Part shown: piece by piece, positions 53,052-61,769 of the stretch
How positions within the stretch are numbered: the first letter of the stretch is position 1
Layout of the letters: each line of letters starts with the position of its first letter
Source: Bacteroidales bacterium
Lineage (GTDB): Bacteria > Bacteroidota > Bacteroidia > Bacteroidales > DTU049
Assembly: GCA_026418905.1 (NCBI GenBank)
Contig: JAOAAK010000009.1
Location: forward strand, 1-64,000
Length of the DNA: 64,000 bases
Reading direction: 5' to 3'
The notes under the pieces: model-generated
Seen by the model: the letters and a program-made list of their open reading frames with translations, nothing else
Databases searched by the model: none
What the model was told of the DNA's origin: nothing
Made by a program: the position numbers and the translations under genes

Positions 53052-53059
53052 CAAAGATA
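53052..53059 (-). promoter_or_regulatory. -7 box (TATCTTTG) of the nucleoside phosphorylase gene
   Basis: TATCTTTG on the minus strand ends 9 bases before the ATG at 53042 and lies in the 31-base gap with the divergent Usp gene. It decides between the ATG and the longer TTG start. Confidence 0.45.
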
Positions 53060-53073
53060 AAAATTAGTTTTTC

Positions 53074-53946
53074 ATGTCTGAGTACTATAACTCCATTCTC
53101 GTTCCTATTGATTTCACAAAACGAAGTGAATTACAGATTTTGCAGGCTTATTACGTGGCAAAAATTTTTAATAAACCTGTTACCATCATGCACGTTGTGC
53201 ATTCAATAAAAAGCATGATATTTCAAGGTGGTAAAGTTGAAAAAAGATATGAAGATGCTTCACGAAGTTTAGAAGAAAGATTGAGAAGAATAGCTTCTTT
53301 TTATCAAAATAAGTTTAAACATGAATTTCTTCCTAATTGGGCAAGCGGGTCAGTGAAGGATGTCATAGTTGATTTTGCAAAAAAAGAAGATATTCAACTT
53401 ATAGTCATAGGGAAGTCCGGCCACTCATCCGTTTTTCAGAATTCCATTGGTAAGCATGCTTTTCAGATTTTGTATTCATCTCCCAGTCCTGTTTTGGTTA
53501 TTGATCAGATTGTCAAACAAACATTTAGAAAAATATTGCTTCCATTAGATTTAAAGAAACCTGTACAGAACAAATTGCTTGCTGCTATGTTATTTAGCCG
53601 GCAATACGGTGCACCTCTCAAAATCATCCATATTGTAACTCCTGAATATAGATCAAATGTTCAAGAATATGAGGAAAAATTGCTTCAAATCAAAAACTAT
53701 CTCACGGACTACAATATTGCCAGTTCCTACGAATTGGTTTATGATTTTGATTATCCCTCTAAAATACCACAAAAAATTGTTGACTATGCGAAATACAACG
53801 AATGTGACTTAATTATGATGATGACCCAACAAGAATTTGACTTCAAAGACATGTTTATAGGTTCGACGGCATCTGGCGTAATACGATACAGTAAAATTCC
53901 TGTACTTTCCATAACACCTTCGTTTAGTTTGGTGCAAATTTTATGA
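53074..53946 (+). CDS. Tandem universal stress protein (two Usp domains)
   Basis: 290 residues. Domain 1 (about 1-150) begins 'YNSILVPIDFTKRSELQILQ' and has the ATP-binding 'VIGKSGHSSVFQNSIGKHAF'; domain 2 (about 150-285) begins 'FRKILLPLDLKKPVQNKLLA' and has the weaker 'FIGSTASGVIRYSKIPVLSI'. Cytoplasmic stress-related protein; no partner is evident. It is divergent from the nucleoside phosphorylase gene and 57 bases before the peroxiredoxin start. Confidence 0.9.
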   Translation: MSEYYNSILVPIDFTKRSELQILQAYYVAKIFNKPVTIMHVVHSIKSMIFQGGKVEKRYEDASRSLEERLRRIASFYQNKFKHEFLPNWASGSVKDVIVDFAKKEDIQLIVIGKSGHSSVFQNSIGKHAFQILYSSPSPVLVIDQIVKQTFRKILLPLDLKKPVQNKLLAAMLFSRQYGAPLKIIHIVTPEYRSNVQEYEEKLLQIKNYLTDYNIASSYELVYDFDYPSKIPQKIVDYAKYNECDLIMMMTQQEFDFKDMFIGSTASGVIRYSKIPVLSITPSFSLVQIL

Positions 53947-54003
53947 TAAAAGTCATGATTGTCGTATCTTTTTTCTAAGATATTTATTTTTCAAAAAAAC
54001 TTT

Positions 54004-54636
54004 ATGAGAAATTTGATTGGAAAACCAGCTCCTTATTTTAATGCACCCGCTATTGTAGGCGGAGAGAAAATTATTGAAAACTTTTCTCTAAAGCAGTATT
54101 TGGGAGAAAAGTATGTAATTTTCTTCTTTTATCCGATGGATTTTACTTTTGTTTGCCCAACTGAAATTTTAGCTTTCCAGAAAGATTTACCTGAATTTGA
54201 AAAAAGAAACGTACAAGTGGTGGCCTGTAGTACTGATGCTATTTATTCTCATTATGCATGGCTTCATACGCCGCGCAATAAGGGTGGCATACAGGGCGTT
54301 ACTTATCCTTTGGTAGCAGACGCAACAAAAACTATAGCGGCTGCTTATGGTGTGCTAGATGGAGAATATTCTTTCAACGATCAAGGTGAACTTATCTACG
54401 ATGGTAGTGGAGTTGCCTATCGAGGTTTATTTCTTATTGATAAACAAGGTATAATTCGACACATGTTGATTAATGATAACTTTTTGGGTCGTAGTACTGA
54501 AGAGGCTTTGCGCTTGGTGGATGCGTTGCAGTATTATGAAAAGTATGGTGAAGTCTGTCCTGCAAATTGGCAACCAGGAAAGAAGGCACTAAAAGCAACA
54601 CCTGAAAGTATTAGTGAATACTTGATAAATAATTAA
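54004..54636 (+). CDS. Typical 2-Cys peroxiredoxin (AhpC/Prx1 type)
   Basis: 210 residues from the ATG at 54004; an in-frame TTG 45 bases earlier would add residues not seen in the family. Peroxidatic Cys51 is in 'DFTFVCPTEILAFQ', resolving Cys185 in 'YGEVCPANWQPGKKA', and 'RGLFLIDKQGIIRHMLIND' is the conserved core. It reduces peroxides using thioredoxin or AhpF. The C-terminus ends soon after Cys185 without a YF tail, so it should resist over-oxidation. A strong terminator follows. Confidence 0.95.
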   Translation: MRNLIGKPAPYFNAPAIVGGEKIIENFSLKQYLGEKYVIFFFYPMDFTFVCPTEILAFQKDLPEFEKRNVQVVACSTDAIYSHYAWLHTPRNKGGIQGVTYPLVADATKTIAAAYGVLDGEYSFNDQGELIYDGSGVAYRGLFLIDKQGIIRHMLINDNFLGRSTEEALRLVDALQYYEKYGEVCPANWQPGKKALKATPESISEYLINN

Positions 54637-54654
54637 GGAAACCATGCATGAAAG

Positions 54655-54678
54655 AGCCACCATTGGGTGGCTTTTTTT
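54655..54678 (+). terminator. Rho-independent terminator after the peroxiredoxin gene
   Basis: Perfect 7-bp stem AGCCACC (54655-54661) / GGTGGCT (54666-54672) with loop ATTG, then seven T (54672-54678). It ends the Usp/peroxiredoxin transcripts. The last T belongs to the next gene's -7 box. Confidence 0.9.
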
Positions 54679-54685
54679 ATTTTTG
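54678..54685 (+). promoter_or_regulatory. -7 box (TATTTTTG) of the Elp3-like gene, joined to the preceding terminator
   Basis: TATTTTTG starts at the last T of the terminator tract and ends 5 bases before the ATG at 54691. The terminator hairpin would occupy the spacer and -33 region of this promoter. Confidence 0.5.
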
Positions 54686-54690
54686 CTTGG

Positions 54691-55680
54691 ATGAAAAAAA
54701 GAATTCTACCTATTTTCATACCTGAGGCTGGATGCTCACGTTCTTGTGTCTATTGCAATCAATTTATCATTACTGGGAGACAAGTAAGTATCGACTTTGA
54801 ACAAATAAAGTTCTTTGTAAACAGTGTTTTGAGTGTTCACATCAAAGAACCTTTAGAAGTGGCTTTCTATGGAGGTTCATTTTCGGGCTTACCTTTTGAA
54901 ACACAAGAAAAATTGTTAAAAATTATTAAGCCTTTCATTGAGGAAGGCAAAGTGATCTCGATTCGTTTGTCGACAAGACCTGATTTGATTAACAAAGATA
55001 AACTCGACTTTCTTTCAAATTTTTACATAAAGCACATAGAATTGGGAGTTCAGTCCACAGATGACGATGTTTTGAAGCTTTCTGGTAGGCTTTATAACCG
55101 TGACGATGTATTTCATTCAGCCCAACTTATTAAAAGTTTTGGTTTTTTGCTTGGTTTACAGATCATGATTGGGTTACCAGGTGATAATGATGAAAAAACA
55201 CGACAAACGGCTTTTGATGTTTCTGCTTTGCAACCAGACGGAGTACGGATTTATCCGACACTTGTGTTAAAAAATACTTCCCTTGAGAATTGGTACAAAC
55301 GTGGGATTTATGAACCTCTTACACTCGATAGGGCTATAGAACAATGTTGTTGGCTGTACGATTTTTTTCGAAGTCAACATATCAAAATATATAAAATGGG
55401 CATTCATCCCGGAATGCAATTAGAAAAAAACCTAGTAGCAGGGCCATTTCATCCGAATTTTCATCAATTGGTCATGACGGAATATTATTATCGTAACATA
55501 ACTTCTTATTTAAAACTAGATTTAGAGAACATTATTTATTCTTCACCATCGTTGATACCTTCCATAGTCGGATTTGAAAGAAAAAACATAAAACGTTGGA
55601 TTCATTCCAGGTTTAAGTGTAAAGTTTTACCAGATTATTCGATAGCAAATGAATCAGAATGGTACGTATGTTATCATTGA
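54691..55680 (+). CDS. Elp3-like radical SAM protein
   Basis: 329 residues from the ATG at 54691; the frame extends 24 bases upstream into the terminator hairpin, which I reject as start. The cluster motif is 'EAGCSRSCVYCNQ' (CxxxCxxC), followed by 'VAFYGGSFSGLP', 'IRLSTRPDLINKDKLDFL', 'HIELGVQSTDDDVLKLSGR' and 'GLQIMIGLPGDNDEKTRQTA', the order seen in Elp3-type radical SAM enzymes. The acetyltransferase half of Elp3 is missing. It may modify RNA or a small molecule; substrate unknown. Its 3' end overlaps the next gene by 32 bases, a tight pairing with a GME-fold-like protein. Confidence 0.85.
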   Translation: MKKRILPIFIPEAGCSRSCVYCNQFIITGRQVSIDFEQIKFFVNSVLSVHIKEPLEVAFYGGSFSGLPFETQEKLLKIIKPFIEEGKVISIRLSTRPDLINKDKLDFLSNFYIKHIELGVQSTDDDVLKLSGRLYNRDDVFHSAQLIKSFGFLLGLQIMIGLPGDNDEKTRQTAFDVSALQPDGVRIYPTLVLKNTSLENWYKRGIYEPLTLDRAIEQCCWLYDFFRSQHIKIYKMGIHPGMQLEKNLVAGPFHPNFHQLVMTEYYYRNITSYLKLDLENIIYSSPSLIPSIVGFERKNIKRWIHSRFKCKVLPDYSIANESEWYVCYH

Positions 55681-56341
55681 TTATAGAGCTCATGAAATTC
55701 AATTAGCATTAACCAAGTTAGGTTACAAAGTATTTCCTTTTTCTGCTAAAGGATTAGTTTATCCTGCTATCGAAGGTCATCCAGATATTTTTCTTTTTAC
55801 GGATGGATCTCAGTGGATTTTAGCACCCAATACGCCTAAAGAAATTATTGGAATATTCGAACAAAAAAAAGTTGCCTTCAAATTTGGTCATCAACCTGTT
55901 GGGAAAAAATACCCTGAAACAGTAAGATACAATATCTACATAGATAAAGATGTCAGCATCATTCATGTTCATATTGATAAGATTTTCGAAGAAATTATGA
56001 CGGACCAAAAGATAGTGAAAGTTACTCAGGGGTATGTAAGATGTAATGTATTTCGATTAGGAAATGAATTTATAACTTCTGATGTTCATATCCATAATGC
56101 TTTGATATCAGGAGGCTTCGCATCTCACTATGTAAATCCTTCGGAGATTAGGCTTTTCAATGTAAATCACGGATTTATTGGAGGATGTCTGGGAAGAAAG
56201 GACTCTGAAGTTTTCTTTACAGGGAGTAGATCCTTTGTTTTTTTTCCTTTGATAAAAAAGTTATGCAAGAAATATAATCTGAATCTCACTTGTTTAACTC
56301 ATCATTTACCTCTTGATGTTGGAGGTATTTTTTTTATATAG
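55649..56341 (+). CDS. DUF6873-like (GME-fold) protein
   Basis: 230 residues. I recognise the layout of proteins annotated DUF6873 family GME fold: 'AIEGHPDIFLFTDGSQWILA', 'VGKKYPETVRYNIYI', 'KVTQGYVRCNVFRLGNEFIT', 'NVNHGFIGGCLGRKDSEVFF' and the ending 'LTHHLPLDVGGIFFI'. The GME fold is that of guanidine-modifying enzymes such as agmatine deiminases, but I cannot identify a full catalytic set here; Cys and His in 'YVRCNVF' and 'NHGFIGGC' are candidates. It overlaps the radical SAM gene by 32 bases, so the two probably work together. Function unknown. Confidence 0.7.
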   Translation: MNQNGTYVIIDYRAHEIQLALTKLGYKVFPFSAKGLVYPAIEGHPDIFLFTDGSQWILAPNTPKEIIGIFEQKKVAFKFGHQPVGKKYPETVRYNIYIDKDVSIIHVHIDKIFEEIMTDQKIVKVTQGYVRCNVFRLGNEFITSDVHIHNALISGGFASHYVNPSEIRLFNVNHGFIGGCLGRKDSEVFFTGSRSFVFFPLIKKLCKKYNLNLTCLTHHLPLDVGGIFFI

Positions 56342-56356
56342 ATTTTTCATTTTACT

Positions 56357-56364
56357 TAATTTTG
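56357..56364 (+). promoter_or_regulatory. -7 box (TAATTTTG) of lpdA
   Basis: TAATTTTG ends 13 bases before the ATG at 56378. It lies just after the end of the DUF6873-like gene. Confidence 0.5.
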
Positions 56365-56377
56365 GGAAAATTTGAAT

Positions 56378-57769
56378 ATGAATTTTGATGTCATAATCAT
56401 TGGCAGTGGCCCGGGCGGTTATGTGGCTGCCATTCGCGCCTCTCAATTAGGAATGAAAGTAGCTGTGGTGGAAAAAGCAGAACTCGGTGGCATTTGTCTT
56501 AATTGGGGGTGTATACCAACCAAAGCTTTACTCAAAAGTGCTGAAGTTTATTCTTACTTTCAAGAGGCTAAGCACTTTGGAATTCATATTTCTGGAGAAA
56601 TTAAGCCCGATTTTCAATCCATTATCCAGCGAAGTCGTGAGGTTGCTCAAACCATGAGTAAAGGAATCCAGTTTTTATTCAAAAAAAACAACATTATCGT
56701 ATTCGAAGGCTATGGTAGTTTGACTCCAGACAAAAAAGTTTTAGTGCAAAGAAACAATGGTGTAACTGAACTACTCGAAGCTAAACATATCATCATTGCA
56801 ACTGGTGCTAGAGCAAAAGAACTACCTCATATACCCATCGATGGTAAGAAAGTTATTAGCTACCGTGAAGCCATGTCTTTGTCAGATCAACCTCAAAAAT
56901 TGCTTGTTATTGGCAGCGGTGCGATTGGGGTTGAATTTGCTTATTTTTATAGGATGATGGGAACAGAGGTTTATTTAGTAGAGTTTTTACCACGCATAAT
57001 TCCTTTAGAGGATGAAGAAGCTTCTAAAGAACTGGAAAGAACTTTCAGAAGAATGGGAATTCGAATTTACACATCTTCCGAGGTAAAAGAAATAAATTCA
57101 AATAATGAAAAATGCCAAGTTTGCATCAAGACGCCTAAAGGTGAAGAGGTAATTGAAGTTGATCAGGTGCTCTCAGCAATTGGAGTAAAAGCTAATATTG
57201 AAAATATTGGACTTGCTGAGGTTGGCGTGAAAACGGATGGAGAAAAAATATTAGTCGATGAATTTTATCGTACATCGGTGCCAGGTATTTGTGCCATAGG
57301 TGATGTGGTGCCCGGGCCTGCATTAGCTCATGTTGCTTCTCACGAAGGTATAGTCTGTGTCGAAAAAATAGCCGGTCTACCACCTCAACCAATTAACTAT
57401 CAACATGTACCTTTTGCTATTTACACTCACCCAGAAATAGCTTCTGTTGGATTGAAAGAAAAAGATGCATTAGATAAAGGGCTTCGGATAAAAGTGGGTA
57501 AGTTTCCCTTCATTGCCAATGGAAAAGCTAAGGCATCGGGGCAAACCACTGGTTTTGCAAAACTCGTTTTTGATGAAGAAAGCCTTGAGCTTTTAGGTGC
57601 CACGTTAGTTGGAGCTCATGCTACTGAAATGATTTCAGGAATCGTTCTTGCTCTAAAACAAAGAGTTAAAGCTCACGATATCGTAAAAACCATTCATCCC
57701 CATCCAACACTATCCGAAGCAATTATGGAAGCAGCTGCAGTGGCTGAAGGCGAAGTGATTCATTTATAA
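56378..57769 (+). CDS. lpdA: Dihydrolipoyl dehydrogenase
   Basis: 463 residues from the ATG at 56378 (a TTG two codons earlier is possible). FAD motif 'VIIIGSGPGGYVAAIRASQL', redox disulfide in 'GGICLNWGCIPTKALL', NAD motif 'LLVIGSGAIGVEFAYFYRMM', FAD-binding 'GICAIGDVVPGPALAHVASH' and the C-terminal His-Glu pair in 'IHPHPTLSEAIMEAA'. It is the E3 component of 2-oxoacid dehydrogenase complexes or the glycine cleavage system; E1 and E2 genes are not in the window. asnB follows 4 bases later. Confidence 0.96.
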   Translation: MNFDVIIIGSGPGGYVAAIRASQLGMKVAVVEKAELGGICLNWGCIPTKALLKSAEVYSYFQEAKHFGIHISGEIKPDFQSIIQRSREVAQTMSKGIQFLFKKNNIIVFEGYGSLTPDKKVLVQRNNGVTELLEAKHIIIATGARAKELPHIPIDGKKVISYREAMSLSDQPQKLLVIGSGAIGVEFAYFYRMMGTEVYLVEFLPRIIPLEDEEASKELERTFRRMGIRIYTSSEVKEINSNNEKCQVCIKTPKGEEVIEVDQVLSAIGVKANIENIGLAEVGVKTDGEKILVDEFYRTSVPGICAIGDVVPGPALAHVASHEGIVCVEKIAGLPPQPINYQHVPFAIYTHPEIASVGLKEKDALDKGLRIKVGKFPFIANGKAKASGQTTGFAKLVFDEESLELLGATLVGAHATEMISGIVLALKQRVKAHDIVKTIHPHPTLSEAIMEAAAVAEGEVIHL

Positions 57770-57773
57770 CTGT

Positions 57774-59633
57774 ATGTGTGGAATTCTTGGTATTGTAGCA
57801 CTCAAAGGTAATTTAGATGATGTAATTTTAGACTTTAAAGATGGTTTGCAAAGTCTATACCATCGCGGACCCGATGGCAGTGGATGGTATATTTCTCCCA
57901 ATGGTCGGATCATTTTGGGCCATCGAAGACTTTGTATTATGGATACATCGGAACTATCCGCACAACCCTTTTTTGACGAATCTAAAAATTACGTGCTTGT
58001 TTTTAATGGTGCAATATTTAATTTTAATGAATTGCGTTTAATACTTCAAAAAGAAGGGTATATCTTTAGAACCACAGGTGATACTGAAGTTGTTTTGCGG
58101 TCCTACCAACATTGGGGGCCTTATTGTTTTAATCTTTTTAACGGTTTTTTTGCTATAGCAATTTATGATGTGAAGAAAGACGAACTTGTTTTGGCACGAG
58201 ATAGATATGGAGAAAAACCACTTGTTTTATACCGAAACTCACACTATATTGCTTTCTCATCAGAAATACGTGCTTTTAAAGCATTGAATTTTCCCCTTAG
58301 CATCGATAAAAAATCAGTAGGTTTGTACTTTAAATACACATATATTCCTGAACCTCATTCAATTTACAAAGAAATTACCAAAGTAGTTCCTGGCACATAT
58401 CTTTTTATTCATAATGGTAATGTTCAGCAGCATCGCTATTATACTTTTTCATCTCAATCAAAGGAACATCTAACTCAACAGGAAAGTAGAATCGTTATCA
58501 GAAATTTATTTGAAGACAGCGTAAAATTACGACTTCATGCCAAGGTGCCTGTAGCGGTATTTTTAAGTGGAGGCATTGATTCTACATTGGTGTCTTATTT
58601 TGCGTCGAAAATTGTTCCTGACATTCAGGCCTTTACCATCAGTTTTCCTGAATATCCGTACTTAAACGAAGCTGAAATAGCTTCCGAAACAGCTAAAGTA
58701 TATCATTTGAAACATGAAATTGTACCAATTGCAAAAGACTTGTTGCATAATAATGCAATGGAACTTTTAGATGGCTTAGATGAGCCATTTGCCGATTCTT
58801 CTGCTATTGCAGCTTATACACTTTTCCGAGCTGTAAAAGGACGATACAAAGTTGTTCTTACAGGGGATGGTGGCGATGAATTGTTTGCAGGGTACAGAAA
58901 ACACGTTGCATGGTATAAAGCTATGCGTTTTCCATTTTACCTTTATCCACTTTTTTTTGCAGTAAGCAGTATGCCATTACCTGCCAATCGATACAATCCT
59001 TTTGCTGATTGGTTCAGAAAAATTAAAAAATTTTCCGAATTGATACGATGCAAAACTTCGGAGTATTATGATTTTCTGGCTTCATTTCATCAGCATGATG
59101 TGCTAAAAGATTTAATAATTCATTCTGAATGTTACGACTTACTTCAACTTCAATCGCTTGATATACATACTTTAAATGATTTTTTATTAAGAGATTTTCA
59201 GTTCGTTCTCCCATCCGACATGTTGAGGAAAGTTGATGCAGTGTCTATGTTTAACAGTGTTGAAGCTCGGTCTCCTTTGTTGGATTATCGGCTTGTGGAC
59301 TACGTTTTTTCTTTACCTGAAGAGTGGAAATTAGACGGTCGGAATGGCAAAAAATTGCTTAGAGAGTTTTTTAGCGACTTATTGCCCGATCATGTTAGAA
59401 AACAGCGAAAACGAGGATTCGAAATACCGCTTGATTTACTTTTAAGTTCTATGCTGAAAGTTGATTCTAAGATTTTTGATGTGACTTTTGTGCAAAAGCA
59501 AGGTATATTTAAGCAAAAAGGAGTAGAGCGTTTGAAAAATATGGTACGACAGGGAAAAATTAAAGAGCAAGCATATTTGATTTGGGCCTATGTAGTTTTT
59601 CAAAATTGGTATTTGAAGTATGGAGAAGACTAA
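57774..59633 (+). CDS. asnB: Asparagine synthase (glutamine-hydrolysing)
   Basis: 619 residues. Cys2 is the glutaminase nucleophile ('MCGILGIVALKG'), followed by 'LYHRGPDGSGWYI', 'ARDRYGEKPLVLY' and, in the synthetase half, the PP-loop 'VAVFLSGGIDSTLVSYF' and 'VLTGDGGDELFAGY'. It makes an amide using glutamine and ATP. Because the next gene is a glycosyltransferase overlapping by 14 bases, this may be an amidotransferase for a surface polysaccharide rather than free asparagine synthesis; AsnB paralogues of that kind are common in polysaccharide clusters. Confidence 0.93.
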   Translation: MCGILGIVALKGNLDDVILDFKDGLQSLYHRGPDGSGWYISPNGRIILGHRRLCIMDTSELSAQPFFDESKNYVLVFNGAIFNFNELRLILQKEGYIFRTTGDTEVVLRSYQHWGPYCFNLFNGFFAIAIYDVKKDELVLARDRYGEKPLVLYRNSHYIAFSSEIRAFKALNFPLSIDKKSVGLYFKYTYIPEPHSIYKEITKVVPGTYLFIHNGNVQQHRYYTFSSQSKEHLTQQESRIVIRNLFEDSVKLRLHAKVPVAVFLSGGIDSTLVSYFASKIVPDIQAFTISFPEYPYLNEAEIASETAKVYHLKHEIVPIAKDLLHNNAMELLDGLDEPFADSSAIAAYTLFRAVKGRYKVVLTGDGGDELFAGYRKHVAWYKAMRFPFYLYPLFFAVSSMPLPANRYNPFADWFRKIKKFSELIRCKTSEYYDFLASFHQHDVLKDLIIHSECYDLLQLQSLDIHTLNDFLLRDFQFVLPSDMLRKVDAVSMFNSVEARSPLLDYRLVDYVFSLPEEWKLDGRNGKKLLREFFSDLLPDHVRKQRKRGFEIPLDLLLSSMLKVDSKIFDVTFVQKQGIFKQKGVERLKNMVRQGKIKEQAYLIWAYVVFQNWYLKYGED

Positions 59634-60834
59634 CAAAATACGTATTTTTCGACTTTTAAATAGATTCAACCTAGGTGGACCAACGTATAACGTCAGTATT
59701 TTAACTCGTTCCATAGGTGAACCTTTTGAAACCATGTTGGTTGGTGGAGTTCATCAAGTTTATGAAACTCATTCATTACACATTCCTCATAGTATGGGTC
59801 TTGATCCAATAGTACTACCTTGCTTGAAGCGCAGCCTTTTGCCATGGAATGACCTTCGAGCTTTATTTAAACTTCGCGATATGATGAGAGACTATCAACC
59901 TCTGATTTTTCATTCTCATGCTTCCAAAGCTGGTGTTCTTGGCAGAATAGCAGCTTATCAGATGGGGATACCAATTATAGTACATACATTTCATGGTCAT
60001 GTATTCGAAGCGTACTTTAATCGATCTATTTCTTCTTTTTTTACTTGGATAGAACGAAGACTTACTAGAATTTCAGATGCAATTATTGCTTTAAGTGAGC
60101 GACAGAAAAAAGATCTGGTTGAAAAGTTTAAAATAGCCCCAGAAGAAAAAGTTCATATCATTCCCAATGGTTTTGATCTAGAGAAATTTTTTAATTGTGA
60201 TGTTCAGTTAAAAAGATCAGAAATCAGATCTCAGTTTAGGCTCGATGATGATCATTTTGTTCTTGGGTGGGTAGGTAGGTTAGTGCCAGTCAAAAATCCT
60301 TTGATGTTTGCAGAAGTCATTTATCAACTAGTTAAACTAGGGAAAAAAATCAAAGCTTTTGTTGTGGGTGATGGAATGATGATGAAACCATTTGAACTGT
60401 ATTTGAACAAACATGCAATTACCTACTCGTTTCATACTGATAAAGATGCTGTTGTTTACTTTTTATCTTGGCAAAGGGAAATGACTTCAGTTTTACCAGC
60501 GTTAGATGCCCTTGTTTTAACTTCAGATAATGAAGGAACACCCGTTTCTCTGATTGAAGCACAGGCTTGTCAAATCCCAGTAATTACAACTGACGTTGGC
60601 GGCATTCCTGATATTGTCATCTCAGAAAAAACGGCTTTACTATCTCCCAAAAGAAATATACCTGCCATGGTAAAAAATATTATAACTTTGATAGAAAACA
60701 GCCAGCTACGAGAAGAAATGCGAAGATATGGTCAGGAATTTGTGAAGCAAAATTTTACATACGAACTTCTTATTCAACGTATGAGGTCATTGTATTTTGA
60801 TTTGTTGCGTAAAAAAGGCATCATAGAAATATGA
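59620..60834 (+). CDS. Glycosyltransferase family 4
   Basis: 404 residues with a GT-B fold: N-terminal 'IRIFRLLNRFNLGGPTYN', 'FHSHASKAGVLGRIAAYQMG' and 'VHTFHGHVFEAYF' in the acceptor half; 'VHIIPNGFDLEKF', 'LGWVGRLVPVKNP' and the donor-binding E-x7-E region 'NEGTPVSLIEAQACQIPVIT' in the C-terminal half. It transfers a sugar from a nucleotide donor, probably to a lipid-linked surface glycan. It overlaps asnB by 14 bases and the dehydrogenase by 4. Confidence 0.93.
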   Translation: MEKTNKIRIFRLLNRFNLGGPTYNVSILTRSIGEPFETMLVGGVHQVYETHSLHIPHSMGLDPIVLPCLKRSLLPWNDLRALFKLRDMMRDYQPLIFHSHASKAGVLGRIAAYQMGIPIIVHTFHGHVFEAYFNRSISSFFTWIERRLTRISDAIIALSERQKKDLVEKFKIAPEEKVHIIPNGFDLEKFFNCDVQLKRSEIRSQFRLDDDHFVLGWVGRLVPVKNPLMFAEVIYQLVKLGKKIKAFVVGDGMMMKPFELYLNKHAITYSFHTDKDAVVYFLSWQREMTSVLPALDALVLTSDNEGTPVSLIEAQACQIPVITTDVGGIPDIVISEKTALLSPKRNIPAMVKNIITLIENSQLREEMRRYGQEFVKQNFTYELLIQRMRSLYFDLLRKKGIIEI

Positions 60835-61769
60835 AAAAAATTGTTTTTGCTGAACCTATTCATTACTTAGAGAGTGAAATTCTTGATTTACAAAAAAATA
60901 TCCAAGAGTTAGGTCATATTGTGGAATTTTATCTTGAAAAACCTTCGTCAGAAGAGGATATAGTTAATCGTTGTTTCGATGCTCATATGGTAATTGTGAG
61001 TAATTATCCTCTGAAAAGGATATTACTTGAACGTCTTACGAATCTCGAACATATTGGAGTGGCTTTCAGTGGCTTAGATCATATAGACTTAAATTATTGT
61101 CGTGAAAAAGGAATTCGAGTTTCAAATACTCCTGGTTATTCAACTCAAGCAGTTGCTGAGCAGACCATACTTATGACATTGATGCTACTTAGAAATGCAA
61201 TAAAAATGCATGAACTAACATTGGCAAGCAGGGATCGTGGTGGTTTTCTTGGACAAGAACTTGCAGGAAAAACTGTTGGAATTATTGGTTTTGGCAAGAT
61301 TGGGAGAAGAGTGGCCGAGCTATTTGACTCTTTTGGTTCTAACATACTCATAGCAGAACATCCTTCCATTATAGATTCCCCTTATCCTATCGTAAGTATT
61401 AATGAACTTTTAAGAACTTCTGACATTGTTACTCTCCATGTTCCTCTAAAAGAGGGAAATTATCATTTATTATCGCGAGACCGTATTTTTTCTATGAAAA
61501 AAGGATCCTATTTGATAAATGTTGCACGTGGGAAAGTGGTAGATTACGAAGCACTTAGGGATGCATTGATTAATCGGCATTTGGCAGGTGCAGCTTTGGA
61601 TGTTTATGAAATAGAACCACCATTACCTAATGATTATCCTCTTCTTAAATTACCGAACGTTATTTTATTCCCTCATACTGCTTATGCTACACAAGAAGCT
61701 ATCAGTAGACGTTTCTCTATGTTAAAACATATCATTTTGAATTGGTTAATGGAGGAAGAAAGTTCATGA
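60831..61769 (+). CDS. D-2-hydroxyacid dehydrogenase (NAD-dependent)
   Basis: 312 residues. NAD motif 'VGIIGFGKIGRRVAELFD', catalytic Arg in 'LINVARGKVVDYEAL', Glu in 'DVYEIEPPLPNDYPL' and His in 'ILFPHTAYATQEAI'. The family includes D-lactate, phosphoglycerate and erythronate-4-phosphate dehydrogenases; the substrate cannot be fixed by sequence. The start overlaps the glycosyltransferase stop by 4 bases, and its own stop overlaps the start of the sensor gene, so it may supply a hydroxy-acid to a glycan. Confidence 0.92.
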   Translation: MKKIVFAEPIHYLESEILDLQKNIQELGHIVEFYLEKPSSEEDIVNRCFDAHMVIVSNYPLKRILLERLTNLEHIGVAFSGLDHIDLNYCREKGIRVSNTPGYSTQAVAEQTILMTLMLLRNAIKMHELTLASRDRGGFLGQELAGKTVGIIGFGKIGRRVAELFDSFGSNILIAEHPSIIDSPYPIVSINELLRTSDIVTLHVPLKEGNYHLLSRDRIFSMKKGSYLINVARGKVVDYEALRDALINRHLAGAALDVYEIEPPLPNDYPLLKLPNVILFPHTAYATQEAISRRFSMLKHIILNWLMEEESS

